Shown here piece after piece: positions 17,388 to 25,034 of a stretch of DNA of 40,117 nt; position 1 is the first letter of the stretch; each line of letters starts with the position of its first letter. The notes below the pieces were generated by a model. That model searched no databases. It was not told the DNA's origin and worked only from the letters and a program-made list of their open reading frames with translations. This stretch comes from Streptococcus pseudopneumoniae (GTDB lineage: Bacteria > Bacillota > Bacilli > Lactobacillales > Streptococcaceae): the NCBI RefSeq assembly GCF_001074975.1, contig NZ_JUUO01000053.1, positions 1 to 40,117 on the forward strand, in the 5' to 3' direction. The translations under genes and the position numbers were made by a program.

Positions 17388-18404
17388 TCAAGTCGTCTTT
17401 TTTTGTCCCCAAAATTGAGAACTATTCTGCTCTCTTACATATTGCTCTATATCCTTTTCATCATTATCAGTTAGCCTTGAAAGTCCCTCTTTGAGCAAGC
17501 TTTGAATATAATCTTCTGCCTTTTGAACATCATAGGCCTGATACTTTGCAATATAGACTTTTGCTAATGTTTTCGCAACTTGTTTCTCTGTCCAAGCCTC
17601 AGACTGCCGTAGTGTCGTTTTAGCTCTTGTAATACTAAGAACTGTCTGGTTTTCAGTTCCTAGATAATCTATCCACCACTTGACTTTTTTTCTTCTCCAA
17701 TGATTGCTATCTGTCGCATTTGGACGAACAAAGCGATAATGACCATTTATAGCTTCAAAATAGATTGACGATAATGGACGTTTTAAAAATAACTGCTCTG
17801 CAATTATATTAGCCTTTTCCTGCCAACATCTAAGCTCTGCGCGAATCCAAGACGGAACTTCTACAAGCTCTTGCTTACCAAGTTGCTCCATACGTTTATT
17901 ATATATGCACCACTGCTGATTACCTCGTGAACCTATTGCAACTGTTTCTCCTACTCGCTCACCAGAATCTAGTACTGATTTCTCATGATATTCAAAGTGT
18001 TTTGCTTTCGAGACACATAATCCTTTCTTGCAATAGTCATATATCCGTTGAACATCTAAGCTACCGTCAAATATGTCGTGGGCAATATCTAAACGAGTGA
18101 AATTAACATTATACTGGTATAAACGAGTAATTAAGGCAATCCAATTATTTTCGTTACTGTTTAAAAATTCTTCATATTGACGACAACCTTGCCCTTTTAA
18201 TTCAATAAATACACCCATAGAAAGCCTATCAGCATTAAAATACACCTTAATTTCTGAACAAGAATAATGTTGCTTATACTTATTTATTCCCCAATCATTC
18301 AACGTGAAGTTTTCAAGAGGAATCAAAAGGATGTCAGTCAGAACTCTTTCTGGCGGAACATCCTTAACACTCACAGCAAAATAATCTATTCTGACTGTAT
18401 TCAT
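17388..18404 (-). CDS. Replication initiation factor / MobT-family relaxase (Rep_trans)
   Basis: A 338-residue protein of the pfam Rep_trans type, the same family as Tn916 Orf20 and ICEBs1 NicK. It nicks oriT and can start rolling-circle replication of the circular form. Visible family features: FTRLDIAHDIFDG (102-114) with the acidic residues, AIGSRGNQQWCIYNKRME (~156-173) containing the conserved Y-x-K segment, and WIRAELRCWQ (186-195). The gene follows the 139-aa small protein by a few bases and is part of the minus-strand transfer module. No domain is missing by eye. Confidence 0.88.
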   Translation of the reverse strand: MNTVRIDYFAVSVKDVPPERVLTDILLIPLENFTLNDWGINKYKQHYSCSEIKVYFNADRLSMGVFIELKGQGCRQYEEFLNSNENNWIALITRLYQYNVNFTRLDIAHDIFDGSLDVQRIYDYCKKGLCVSKAKHFEYHEKSVLDSGERVGETVAIGSRGNQQWCIYNKRMEQLGKQELVEVPSWIRAELRCWQEKANIIAEQLFLKRPLSSIYFEAINGHYRFVRPNATDSNHWRRKKVKWWIDYLGTENQTVLSITRAKTTLRQSEAWTEKQVAKTLAKVYIAKYQAYDVQKAEDYIQSLLKEGLSRLTDNDEKDIEQYVREQNSSQFWGQKKTT

Positions 18405-18408
18405 AGGA

Positions 18409-18828
18409 TTATTCTCCTAGAACTTTAATATCCTCACACACAATTTTTACACCTGCCCAATTACTTCTAGCCATATTCCAAGCTAGTCGAACCTTAGGCC
18501 GAATCAATTCAACAGAAACATTCAACAAAGCATCATTTTGAGCAAGTTTTGCAATCTTATCCAGATTTCCGATAATTTCAAGGTTAATCGCTTTTAAGTC
18601 ATCAGTAGAAATTCCCATTTCAGTTAGAACTTTCACTTTGTCAGCGTCAAGAACAGTAGAAGTAATTTTACTTACTTCATCTGTCTTCACGTTTTCGCCG
18701 TTGACTTCTTTGTATTTGTTGTTCACCCTAACTGACAAAATCACTACTTTCTTAGGAATATCAAACTGTGACATTTCAAGGTCAAGCAATCCAATTTTAA
18801 TGTTTGTATCTGTCATATTGTAAACCAT
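18409..18828 (-). CDS. Conserved hypothetical IME protein (139 aa)
   Basis: Small soluble protein with no recognised domain; charged and mostly beta-rich by eye (KVVILSVRVNNKYKEV near 26-41). AGGAG lies 7 nt before the first ATG, so I keep that start. It is encoded between the oriT candidate and the relaxase and is separated from the relaxase gene by only 4 nt. Proteins in this position may be relaxase accessory or single-strand-DNA proteins, but nothing in the sequence proves it. Confidence 0.75.
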   Translation of the reverse strand: MVYNMTDTNIKIGLLDLEMSQFDIPKKVVILSVRVNNKYKEVNGENVKTDEVSKITSTVLDADKVKVLTEMGISTDDLKAINLEIIGNLDKIAKLAQNDALLNVSVELIRPKVRLAWNMARSNWAGVKIVCEDIKVLGE

Positions 18829-18882
18829 ATTTTTTCTCCTTTAATTCCGTATCCTACATGAAAACACCTCTCATCCTTACTC

Positions 18883-19000
18883 TACCAAGAGTTTGCGACC
18901 TCTTGGTACAACTAGCAAGCCGTAACCCCTTACGTACCAAGGGTTTAGAGTACATTTCATGTATGTGTGCACCCCCTATTAGTACTGGGGCTGTTTTTTC
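18883..19000. other. Candidate origin of transfer (oriT)
   Basis: A non-coding gap between the relaxase-side and ATPase-side genes contains three inverted repeats: TACCAAGAG/CTCTTGGTA (18883-18908), AACCCCTT/AAGGGTT (18924-18945) and ACCCCCTATTAGTACTGGGG (18971-18990). The last resembles the C-run/G-run inverted repeat of the ICEBs1 and Tn916 oriT, the sites of NicK/Orf20-type relaxases. TACCAAGRG recurs at 18883 and 18935. The third repeat is followed by CTGTTTTTT, so it might also act as a terminator on the plus strand. Confidence 0.55.
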
Positions 19001-19096
19001 TGACCTCCTGCAAAGCAGTCGGTTGGCTCTTTCTCCTAGCAAAAAGAAGAACGCTCCGCTCGATTCTGCCCCTCCTGGGCAATCGCCCCTATTTTG

Positions 19097-19381
19097 CTAG
19101 CTCGAAAGACCGTCATCTGAGTTTGGTAAAATACTCAACGGTTCATTGTTTATCCTCGTTAATACCTCTATTTGCCTTTTTGATAAATCTTCAAGAGACT
19201 TACCCTCCATAGCTAATGCCCACCACACAGTTTTTTCAATCGTACAATTAGGGCAGGTTCTGGGGGATAAAATCCTAAAACTACCCATTATTGGAGGATA
19301 TTCCCATCCTTTATCAAAAGCTAAATCTGAATCAATAACCTCTATCCTTCCGCATACTTCACAGATATGTTTTAAAATCAT
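19097..19381 (-). CDS. Small zinc-ribbon-like IME protein (94 aa)
   Basis: Contains two CxxC pairs, CEVCG (~7-11) and CPNC (~43-46), that could bind one zinc ion. The C-terminal half is helical (EGKSLEDLSKRQIEVLTRI). It lies between the FtsK-like gene and the oriT region on the same strand. Function unknown; a DNA-binding accessory role is possible. Confidence 0.7.
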   Translation of the reverse strand: MILKHICEVCGRIEVIDSDLAFDKGWEYPPIMGSFRILSPRTCPNCTIEKTVWWALAMEGKSLEDLSKRQIEVLTRINNEPLSILPNSDDGLSS

Positions 19382-19396
19382 AATATTAAATCCCCT

Positions 19397-19534
19397 TTAT
19401 TCCAGCTCATCAACAATAAACATGTGAGCTATATTCATTGCTTTTAGCAACGCCTTATATGGATTGGTATCAGATTCATAATCCTTCATTACATTTCCAT
19501 CTCCTAGCTTCACAAGGATTTCTACTTCACACAT
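19397..19534 (-). CDS. Small 45-aa ORF overlapping the end of the FtsK-like gene
   Basis: Starts with ATG at 19534, 13 nt inside the end of the coupling-protein gene, and stops at 19397 just before the 94-aa gene. It encodes an acidic peptide (MCEVEILVKLGDGN..., ending FIVDELE). AAGGA-like bases upstream and the overlap suggest translational coupling. No similarity recognised. It fills the only gap in an otherwise tightly packed cluster. Confidence 0.55.
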   Translation of the reverse strand: MCEVEILVKLGDGNVMKDYESDTNPYKALLKAMNIAHMFIVDELE

Positions 19535-20835
19535 TCTTCATCCTTCTTATAATCTTTAGCAGCACATTCCCACACTGGGAGTATTATCTCAAATACATCT
19601 CTGACAAACAATGGGGCTTTAAATTCCTTAACGGAATCTCTATCTATGGAGCAAAGCCCAACTCCTTTATCCTTCTTGACTTTGGGTACATCTGTTGTGC
19701 CAAACATCATCTGGCTAGATTCGCGAGTTGGGACTCCAAGGAATATAGCATTGACAAGCTGTTCTCTAATATTGGTAGAAAGGCTATCGGCACGTGGCTG
19801 TTGCATAACAATGCAGACCCCCATAGATAAAGACCTAGATTTTTGAGCAACTATGGCAACCATATTTTCAAAATCCTTTTTAGCTTTACTGTCCATTGAT
19901 GCAACCAAAGAACTATATTCTTCTATTATCAGCAGTAAGGGAGGAAGGCCTAAGTCTATACCAATACTATCAAACAAATCACTTTGATTATAAATTTCCA
20001 TCCGCCTATTCATCTCATTAATATACTGACGTACAATTCGAAAGGCATCCTCATTACTTGTCCCATAATTTCCTACTGGCATTCCCGAACGCTGACACAG
20101 TTTATAAATGTCAGACATTTTCGGGTCAATCACAAAAATCTTGGCATGTCTACCACATACAGTCTGAGAAATAAATTTCGATATTATAAAATATGTACTA
20201 TAACTCTTGCCTGCGCCACTAGAACCAGATATCAATAAACTATAATTTTTCCTCAAATCAATTATAAAATCATCATAGATTTGAATTTTTAGACTGTCAT
20301 CCTCAAGAGGGAGGGAAGTAATATGCTGACGTTCGGGCGGTCTATACACAAAAACATATTCAACATGAGTAGCATAAATTTCTTTAGACGATAGGCTTAT
20401 TCCTAGAGCACTACTTAGGAGAACATCTAAATTATCCATCTCTATCGAGAATTCATCACCAGATTTCAATGCTTGGACTACAATTGAAACATCATTCAAT
20501 TGGTAATTAAATTTAGCTGAACGAAAAATGGCGCCATCTTCTGTTGCTGTAAAAAGAAAGGAATTCCTACTAATCATAAATAGAAGGTTTTCTCTGAGAA
20601 TCAACAGTCCTTCAACATGATGAGCCCATCCTTTAATTTTATTTCCAATGTAAAAAGTTATCATTAATCCAATAGATAATATAGCCAACTGGAAAAGCCA
20701 CACTTTGAAAGCAATACTAATAGAGAATGATAATACACTCAGAAAAACTATAATTAACCAGCGGATACTTCTCAATTTAGATGTATTTAAAAAGTAGTAC
20801 TCAGATAAAGAAGCTGTTTGTTTAATTTTAAACAT
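19522..20835 (-). CDS. FtsK/SpoIIIE-like coupling ATPase (TcpA-like)
   Basis: A 437-residue membrane-anchored DNA-pumping ATPase that links the relaxosome to the mating channel. Two membrane segments at ~25-62, then an FtsK-type P-loop domain: Walker A GSSGAGKS (204-211), a VIDPKMSDIYKL segment (~235-246) and Walker B LLIIEEY (301-307). This size is usual for TcpA-like coupling proteins of Tn916 (Orf21) and ICEBs1 (ConQ). The gene begins 3 nt after the upstream small membrane protein. With the relaxase it makes the element mobilizable; no channel components are encoded. Confidence 0.9.
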   Translation of the reverse strand: MFKIKQTASLSEYYFLNTSKLRSIRWLIIVFLSVLSFSISIAFKVWLFQLAILSIGLMITFYIGNKIKGWAHHVEGLLILRENLLFMISRNSFLFTATEDGAIFRSAKFNYQLNDVSIVVQALKSGDEFSIEMDNLDVLLSSALGISLSSKEIYATHVEYVFVYRPPERQHITSLPLEDDSLKIQIYDDFIIDLRKNYSLLISGSSGAGKSYSTYFIISKFISQTVCGRHAKIFVIDPKMSDIYKLCQRSGMPVGNYGTSNEDAFRIVRQYINEMNRRMEIYNQSDLFDSIGIDLGLPPLLLIIEEYSSLVASMDSKAKKDFENMVAIVAQKSRSLSMGVCIVMQQPRADSLSTNIREQLVNAIFLGVPTRESSQMMFGTTDVPKVKKDKGVGLCSIDRDSVKEFKAPLFVRDVFEIILPVWECAAKDYKKDEECVK

Positions 20836-20838
20836 TTT

Positions 20839-21063
20839 TTACCTAAATTTATCCAACATATCCTTAACGATAATGTAAAAACTTTTTATCTTAATTTTGA
20901 AAAAGTAAAATGCAAATGTAAATAAAAATGGGGTAGCTATAATAGTACACATTAAAGAAATCCCTTCGCCAATAGGATGGAAGATAAAAACCGAAAGCCC
21001 CATTAGAATTATAAAAACGCAAAAAGATAATCTCATTCGTCTGATATCATTCATTCGTCTCAC
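20839..21063 (-). CDS. Small membrane protein of the IME (74 aa)
   Basis: Two hydrophobic helices (~10-28 and ~32-52) and a short basic tail. Overlaps the upstream 73-aa gene by 17 nt and precedes the FtsK-like gene by 3 nt, so these three are one translational unit. Tn916-like modules have comparable small membrane genes next to the coupling ATPase. Function unknown. Confidence 0.75.
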   Translation of the reverse strand: MRRMNDIRRMRLSFCVFIILMGLSVFIFHPIGEGISLMCTIIATPFLFTFAFYFFKIKIKSFYIIVKDMLDKFR

Positions 21064-21268
21064 CTTTTTTGATTTCCAAAATCTCTAATAATTTAGCAAA
21101 CATCATTGGAAGTTGCAATAAAATTAATGTAACCCCCAAACATAAAGCTATTTTGACTGATTGATAAGGGGAGAATGAACGGAAATCTAGATGCGCAGAA
21201 AAGCCTCCTAGCGTTGACACTATGAAATATAGGCTTATAAAAGCATTTTGACAAAAATTTTTAAACAT
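21047..21268 (-). CDS. Small membrane protein of the IME (73 aa)
   Basis: Hydrophobic segments at ~8-25 and ~38-58 and a charged C-terminus ending EIKKGETNE. AAGGAGAA lies upstream of the ATG. Probable membrane partner of the coupling protein; this is from position only. Confidence 0.72.
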   Translation of the reverse strand: MFKNFCQNAFISLYFIVSTLGGFSAHLDFRSFSPYQSVKIALCLGVTLILLQLPMMFAKLLEILEIKKGETNE

Positions 21269-21330
21269 ATTTTTTGTTCTCCTTGTTTATAAGTAAAATA
21301 ACGGAGGAGAGAAAACCTCTCCTACCAAAG

Positions 21331-21648
21331 TTAATAATATTCGACAATAGTAGTATAGAATGATTCACCACTATAGCTGTAGTTAGCCTCATTCATCAAT
21401 ACCATTCTAGATTTATCAGATACACGATGCTTTTGACGATTTAGTACAATAATATTCTCAGCAAATTTTTTCAAAGTTGGTTCATTAATTTTATCAAATG
21501 GTAATTTTCTCATAAGTAACTCCCTAGATTCATCGTCTAAAAGAAAGCATGGTGACTCGTCTGGATTAAACCTCTGTACACGTTTCACCCCATGAGAATT
21601 AGGAAAGACCATTCCCTCAATATCAACCAGTTCTTTAAATGTTTTCAT
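21331..21648 (-). CDS. Hypothetical IME protein (105 aa)
   Basis: Soluble protein without a recognised domain, rich in arginine and lysine in the middle (NRQKHRVSDKSRMVL). First gene of the minus-strand transfer cluster; AAGGAG precedes the ATG. It resembles in size and position the small first-gene products of Tn916 (orf22/23 area), which I cannot confirm by eye. Confidence 0.68.
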   Translation of the reverse strand: MKTFKELVDIEGMVFPNSHGVKRVQRFNPDESPCFLLDDESRELLMRKLPFDKINEPTLKKFAENIIVLNRQKHRVSDKSRMVLMNEANYSYSGESFYTTIVEYY

Positions 21649-21771
21649 ATTTTCTTTCTCCTTAAATTAAAATTTTAAAATTAAATATAGCTTATTTTTG
21701 AAATTATATATTGCATGGAGAAGCTCGACTGTTACTCATATTCACAACCTCATTTTAAAATTATATTTCTT

Positions 21772-21793
21772 GTATGCATCAAGTATGTATCAA
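21772..21793 (+). repeat. Tandem 11-bp repeats upstream of the transfer cluster (possible operator)
   Basis: GTATGCATCAA and GTATGTATCAA are adjacent. An inverted relative (TTAGATACATG) is near 21889-21899. They lie in the 287-nt gap 21649-21935 between the 105-aa gene and the ribbon-helix-helix gene, where the promoter of the transfer operon should be. Nothing else is seen in that gap. Confidence 0.4.
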
Positions 21794-21909
21794 ACATAAA
21801 TCATGGTTATATCATATCATGCCGAGGGGGAAAAATCAAGGCCTCAAACATTACATCTTTGTTGCATATGTATTACATGTTAGATACATGAATATATATT
21901 TATTGTTGC

Positions 21910-21933
21910 AAAAAAAAAGACGCTCAGTGCGTC
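21910..21933 (-). terminator. Terminator of the 61-aa regulator gene
   Basis: GACGC/GCGTC stem (21919-21933) is followed on the minus strand by a run of at least eight T, directly after the stop codon of the 61-aa gene. Confidence 0.8.
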
Positions 21934-21935
21934 AA

Positions 21936-22121
21936 TTAATTATTATTTTCAAAATCTATAATCTCAGACTCCAGACTTTCAAAAAGTTCCTTTATCGCTA
22001 GATTAATCACCCAAGTCCTATTCTCTCTTTCAAGCATATTTTTTTCTTTAAAAAATTTAGCTAGTCTTGGTAAATTAATTTCATTCTGTTTATTCAAATA
22101 AAAATTTGTTAATTTTGCCAT
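21936..22121 (-). CDS. Probable ribbon-helix-helix regulator (61 aa)
   Basis: Small protein with an N-terminal strand-like segment (KLTNFYLNKQNEINLP) and two helices (RLAKFFKEKNMLE and RTWVINLAIKELFES), the pattern of CopG/Arc-type DNA-binding proteins. AGGAGG precedes the ATG. Its own terminator separates it from the transfer cluster. It is a candidate repressor of the IME; the 11-bp repeats downstream are possible targets. Confidence 0.65.
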   Translation of the reverse strand: MAKLTNFYLNKQNEINLPRLAKFFKEKNMLERENRTWVINLAIKELFESLESEIIDFENNN

Positions 22122-22393
22122 AATATTCCTCCTACATAATATATATCATAAAAACACATACTTTTCAAGTAATTCCTATCCAAAAACTTCTCTACACACT
22201 TTGTACATCTGATATAAAATAATACCTTTGATGAACTATCATAACGAGTAATTTTGTTCAATACTTCTACAAACTAATGTACTCCATAAATTGAAACTAC
22301 AACGCCCTTATCTAATTAAGAAAATATCTAACCTATGATAAAGCAATACTAATAAGCGCTATATTCTGATTTCCAAAGAATATTAATCTATCG
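22122..22393. other. Non-coding AT-rich right end of the IME
   Basis: No open reading frame with a ribosome binding site was found on either strand and no clear structure is visible. Immediately to its right lie the candidate arm site (22394-22414) and attR (22525-22542). Confidence 0.6.
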
Positions 22394-22414
22394 TAACTGA
22401 TTCCTAACTGATTA
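22394..22414 (+). repeat. Tandem TAACTGATT repeats, candidate right arm site of the integrase
   Basis: TAACTGATT at 22394 and TAACTGATTA at 22405 have an 11-nt period. The 20 nt at 22395-22414 match 14071-14090 at 17 of 20 positions. They are about 110-130 nt inside attR, mirroring the left copy. Confidence 0.6.
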
Positions 22415-22524
22415 AATTTCAATAAATTCATATTTCTCTATTTACCATTTATTTTATTTTAGGTAGAAAAGCTATCAAATCAAGGTTTTCAAATATCATT
22501 ATATACCTTTAAAACAACATCTTC

Positions 22525-22542
22525 TTCACAGAAGTGAAATAA
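22525..22542 (+). other. attR: displaced rpmG 3' end
   Basis: TTCACAGAAGTGAAATAA repeats the last six codons of rpmG with two synonymous differences (TTC for TTT, GTG for GTA). It is not part of any gene here. This is what insertion into the rpmG 3' end leaves at the right junction. Confidence 0.7.
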
Positions 22543-22615
22543 GGTTTCATTACATTTCAGTACATACTGAAAAACATTGATTTCATGCGATTCTTGAAAT
22601 TTCAAATTTCAATGT

Positions 22616-22663
22616 ATTGCAATAAAAATCAACCGAATGACTACATTTTTGACTACATTTTTT
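22616..22663 (+). repeat. Left flanking repeat with tandem GACTACATTTTT units
   Basis: Positions 22616-22650 match 29094-29128 at 28 of 35 positions without gaps, including ten identical bases CGAATGACTA. GACTACATTTTT occurs at 22639 and 22651, period 12. Short tandem repeats like these are typical integrase arm sites. Confidence 0.6.
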
Positions 22664-22688
22664 GTGAAATAAATTAGATGTTCGGATA

Positions 22689-22731
22689 TATAAGAAACAC
22701 CCTGGTTCATTGAACTAGGGTGTTTCTTATA
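22689..22731. terminator. Long near-perfect palindrome (possible bidirectional terminator)
   Basis: Arms of 21 nt, 22689-22709 and 22711-22731, pair almost completely (one G-T pair). They include AGAAACACCCT and AGGGTGTTTCT. No long T-run follows, and no gene ends close to it on either strand, so the terminator label is tentative. Confidence 0.45.
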
Positions 22732-22860
22732 AGCTAAATCAATAACTTTCTTATATAGATAAATGAATTATTAGATTATATCATGAAATAATAAACAGGA
22801 AGAACTAACTTCACAACAAAATTAAATGTAATAAATTCTTCAATTTCTAGAAAATTGATT

Positions 22861-22891
22861 TTGAACTAATGTAGAAATACTGTAGTATAAT
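22861..22891 (+). promoter_or_regulatory. Candidate promoter of the 413-aa gene
   Basis: TTGAAC (22861-22866) and TATAAT (22886-22891) with a long spacer of 19 nt. The stretch 22732-22860 shows nothing else. Confidence 0.45.
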
Positions 22892-22941
22892 AGGTTTAAA
22901 GAATTAATAGTAAAAAATCAATAAAGTAGGATGGACATATC

Positions 22942-24183
22942 ATGAAAAATCATGAAGATAAAGATTTGGAACATTTAAAATCATATTTAGAAGATTATTT
23001 TAAAGTAATCATACCTCAAAAAGACGTAGAGATTTTTTACTTTAAAGATAAGAAATTTTTTTTAAAACAGTTTAGCCCTTGGCATCAAGATAAGGGTAAG
23101 AATCTGATTAATGAATTTATAAAAGAAGTTGAGAAGTCTAAAACAACTATGGACTTCTCTTGGCTGAAGATTCTACCGGATGACTTAAAAAAAGAAATAG
23201 AAAAAGTAGGCAGGCATTTGAATATGCGCTACCAAATTCCAACTCATTTTCATGGAGATATAGATACAGCTATTATTTTCCACTGTTTGGAAAATCCTAG
23301 AGGCTATTTAGGGGCTTATCAAGATAATCAAATTGATAAAGGTCTCGAGGAAACAAGCCTAAAAGGATATTATGGAAAAACCGAGATTTTGATAGCTGGT
23401 ACTGAAAAAAAGAAAACTATTAAAAATATTAAAAAGATCTTAAAAGGATATAAAGAAAAGGAAGTTGATATTAAATCAATTATAGAAAGAAGATATAAAT
23501 TAAAAAGTATTAAAGACGTTAAAGATATCATTTATAGTAATAAAAGCAATTTAATGAGTGAAATTAAACATATGTTTGAATTAGAATCTAAGTTTGATTT
23601 CAAAAACAAGTCTAAAAAAAGTCTAAAAAATCTGTTAGAAAATTATTACTATTTGAGAGAGTATTATTCTCAACTCATTCAGATAAATAAGGTATTAGAT
23701 TTTATAGAACTGGAAGGAAAGCAAAAGGAAATTGAAAAGATCGCTCAACAAATATGTAATTTAGAAATTTATCCTTTTTCATGTGCTCAACCTGATTTAG
23801 GTGAAAATGGCATTGGTGAAAAGATTATTCTCAATTCAGACTTATCTAAGTTGGGTGCGTTCATTGTACTGAGAAGAATCTATAAATATTTATATAATAA
23901 GGAAAAACAAAAACCGGTTTTTGTTTTTCGTAAATATGATGCAGCATGGGAGAAATTGTTTAGAAAATTATTTAAAGAAGCAATGGGGGAAGATATTGCT
24001 AATAATATTATGGAAAAACTAGAAAATAATTTCTTTTATTGTCAGTTACGACCAATAGGTGGAGGAATAACCGATGGAAATGTAATATCAGTTCCAAACT
24101 ATAGAAAATTTATGGATATGAAAGAGTCTGCTTTTGATGAAATTACAAAATTACTACCTCGAATTGATGTAAAAAGTAATTGA
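22942..24183 (+). CDS. Unknown 413-aa protein of the defence-like island
   Basis: Not recognised. Weak SD AGGATGG before the ATG. Likely conserved motifs by eye: MRYQIPTHFHGDIDTA and IIFHCLENPRGYLGAY (~95-126) near the N-terminus, a long lysine-rich helical middle (~150-270), and at the C-terminus FVFRKYDAAWEKLF (~319-332) and YCQLRPIGGGITDGN (366-380). The NPRGY loop and closing glycine-rich motif faintly recall uracil-DNA-glycosylase-like folds, but I would not assign it. The gene is monocistronic on the plus strand, convergent with the nuclease operon and sharing its terminator. AT content is far above the core genes, pointing to transfer. Confidence 0.8.
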   Translation: MKNHEDKDLEHLKSYLEDYFKVIIPQKDVEIFYFKDKKFFLKQFSPWHQDKGKNLINEFIKEVEKSKTTMDFSWLKILPDDLKKEIEKVGRHLNMRYQIPTHFHGDIDTAIIFHCLENPRGYLGAYQDNQIDKGLEETSLKGYYGKTEILIAGTEKKKTIKNIKKILKGYKEKEVDIKSIIERRYKLKSIKDVKDIIYSNKSNLMSEIKHMFELESKFDFKNKSKKSLKNLLENYYYLREYYSQLIQINKVLDFIELEGKQKEIEKIAQQICNLEIYPFSCAQPDLGENGIGEKIILNSDLSKLGAFIVLRRIYKYLYNKEKQKPVFVFRKYDAAWEKLFRKLFKEAMGEDIANNIMEKLENNFFYCQLRPIGGGITDGNVISVPNYRKFMDMKESAFDEITKLLPRIDVKSN

Positions 24184-24240
24184 AAAAGATAGCTTATAGC
24201 CAAATGGAAAAATTATAAATAAGCAATACGTCTAAAATCA

Positions 24241-24264
24241 AAAAAGAGCAATATTGCTCTTTTT
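24241..24264. terminator. Bidirectional terminator inside the island
   Basis: A perfect 24-nt palindrome: AAAAAGAGCAAT is followed by its exact reverse complement. It lies between the convergent 413-aa gene and the nuclease gene and has T-runs on both strands. Confidence 0.9.
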
Positions 24265-24281
24265 AATATACGTATAAACTC

Positions 24282-24971
24282 TCAATCACGATCTTCTGGA
24301 ATAAATACATGAATATCAGCTTCATCACTTTGATTCCAATGAATGAATATTCTGCGACCTAATACCTTTTCTTCTATCTTAATTTCCTCAATTTCATAAT
24401 AAACTTCTTCATTTGCATTAGTACTTTTCTCAAGATAATTTCTCACTTTTTGCTCGAATCTCAACTGTCCAGCATATTCCTTGGAGTTTCGATTTGCTCT
24501 AAAATCTTGAGGTGAGATATTACTTTTATTATTTATACCAAAAAATTGATTGGATTGTGAGTTATTAGCATTACGTTCATCATTTGTAAGCAAATACTTC
24601 TCAAATGAGTCAGCAATAAAATGCCCTCGATCTTTTGTATTCTCACCTTGAATGGATGGGTCATCAGGATTATGACTTCTGTCCTTAACATGGTTAACAT
24701 TACTTAGAGCAGCAACGAAATAGTTAGTTTTAGGATTTTTTCTAAGTATAATCTTCCACATTATTGGATTTTCCCGATATATAGGTTCTTGGGTCACTCT
24801 ACAATCTATCTCTACTTTCTTCAAAAAATTATAATATTTACCATTTGAAATTGACTGCATTTCCCAATTTTTAAACTCACAATTCCAATTATCAATATTC
24901 AACTCATCACCATATTGGTTATGAGCAATCGATATCAATGTGATATCTGAGCTAATACTATTTGTTGTCAT
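24282..24971 (-). CDS. DNA/RNA non-specific endonuclease-like protein (DRGH motif)
   Basis: A 229-residue protein with the signature of beta-beta-alpha-Me NUC1/EndA nucleases: DRGHFIADSF at 114-123 with candidate general base H117, then NISPQ (151-155) and RFEQKVRNYL (171-180) in the place of the usual metal-ligand asparagine and following helix. The C-terminal strand IHVFIPE matches the family ending. No signal peptide, unlike secreted EndA, so it should act in the cytosol. It is the last gene of the four-gene minus-strand operon and a candidate toxic effector. A DNA or RNA target cannot be told. Confidence 0.75.
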   Translation of the reverse strand: MTTNSISSDITLISIAHNQYGDELNIDNWNCEFKNWEMQSISNGKYYNFLKKVEIDCRVTQEPIYRENPIMWKIILRKNPKTNYFVAALSNVNHVKDRSHNPDDPSIQGENTKDRGHFIADSFEKYLLTNDERNANNSQSNQFFGINNKSNISPQDFRANRNSKEYAGQLRFEQKVRNYLEKSTNANEEVYYEIEEIKIEEKVLGRRIFIHWNQSDEADIHVFIPEDRD

Positions 24972-25034
24972 AATTCATTTTCCCCCCCTATTATTTATTT
25001 TTTATCTTCGTCATTATTGATAGTTTAATATGAC

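Larger units (their letters stand above)
14006..22524. mobile_element. Integrative mobilizable element in rpmG (~8.5 kb)
   Basis: The segment between the two rpmG-end copies encodes an integrase, a candidate excisionase, a Rep_trans/MobT relaxase, an FtsK-like coupling ATPase and small accessory proteins, all on the minus strand, with a hairpin-rich oriT candidate between the relaxase-side and ATPase-side genes. No VirB4, lytic transglycosylase or other mating-channel genes are present, so it should depend on a helper ICE for transfer. The organisation corresponds to the Tn916 orf20-orf21 and ICEBs1 nicK-conQ module, and to MobT/TcpA IMEs described in streptococci. The left end also carries one plus-strand cargo gene. 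Confidence 0.8.

Noticed and set aside
18804..19212. Overlapping plus-strand ORFs across the oriT region
   Set aside because: No SD; they cross inverted repeats and neighbouring gene ends. The region is better explained as non-coding oriT.
19438..19846. Plus-strand ORFs opposite the FtsK-like gene
   Set aside because: Antisense shadows of a conserved ATPase, without SD or promoter.
22639..22663. CRISPR-like or phage-operator repeats
   Set aside because: Only two 12-nt units; integrase arm sites explain them better.
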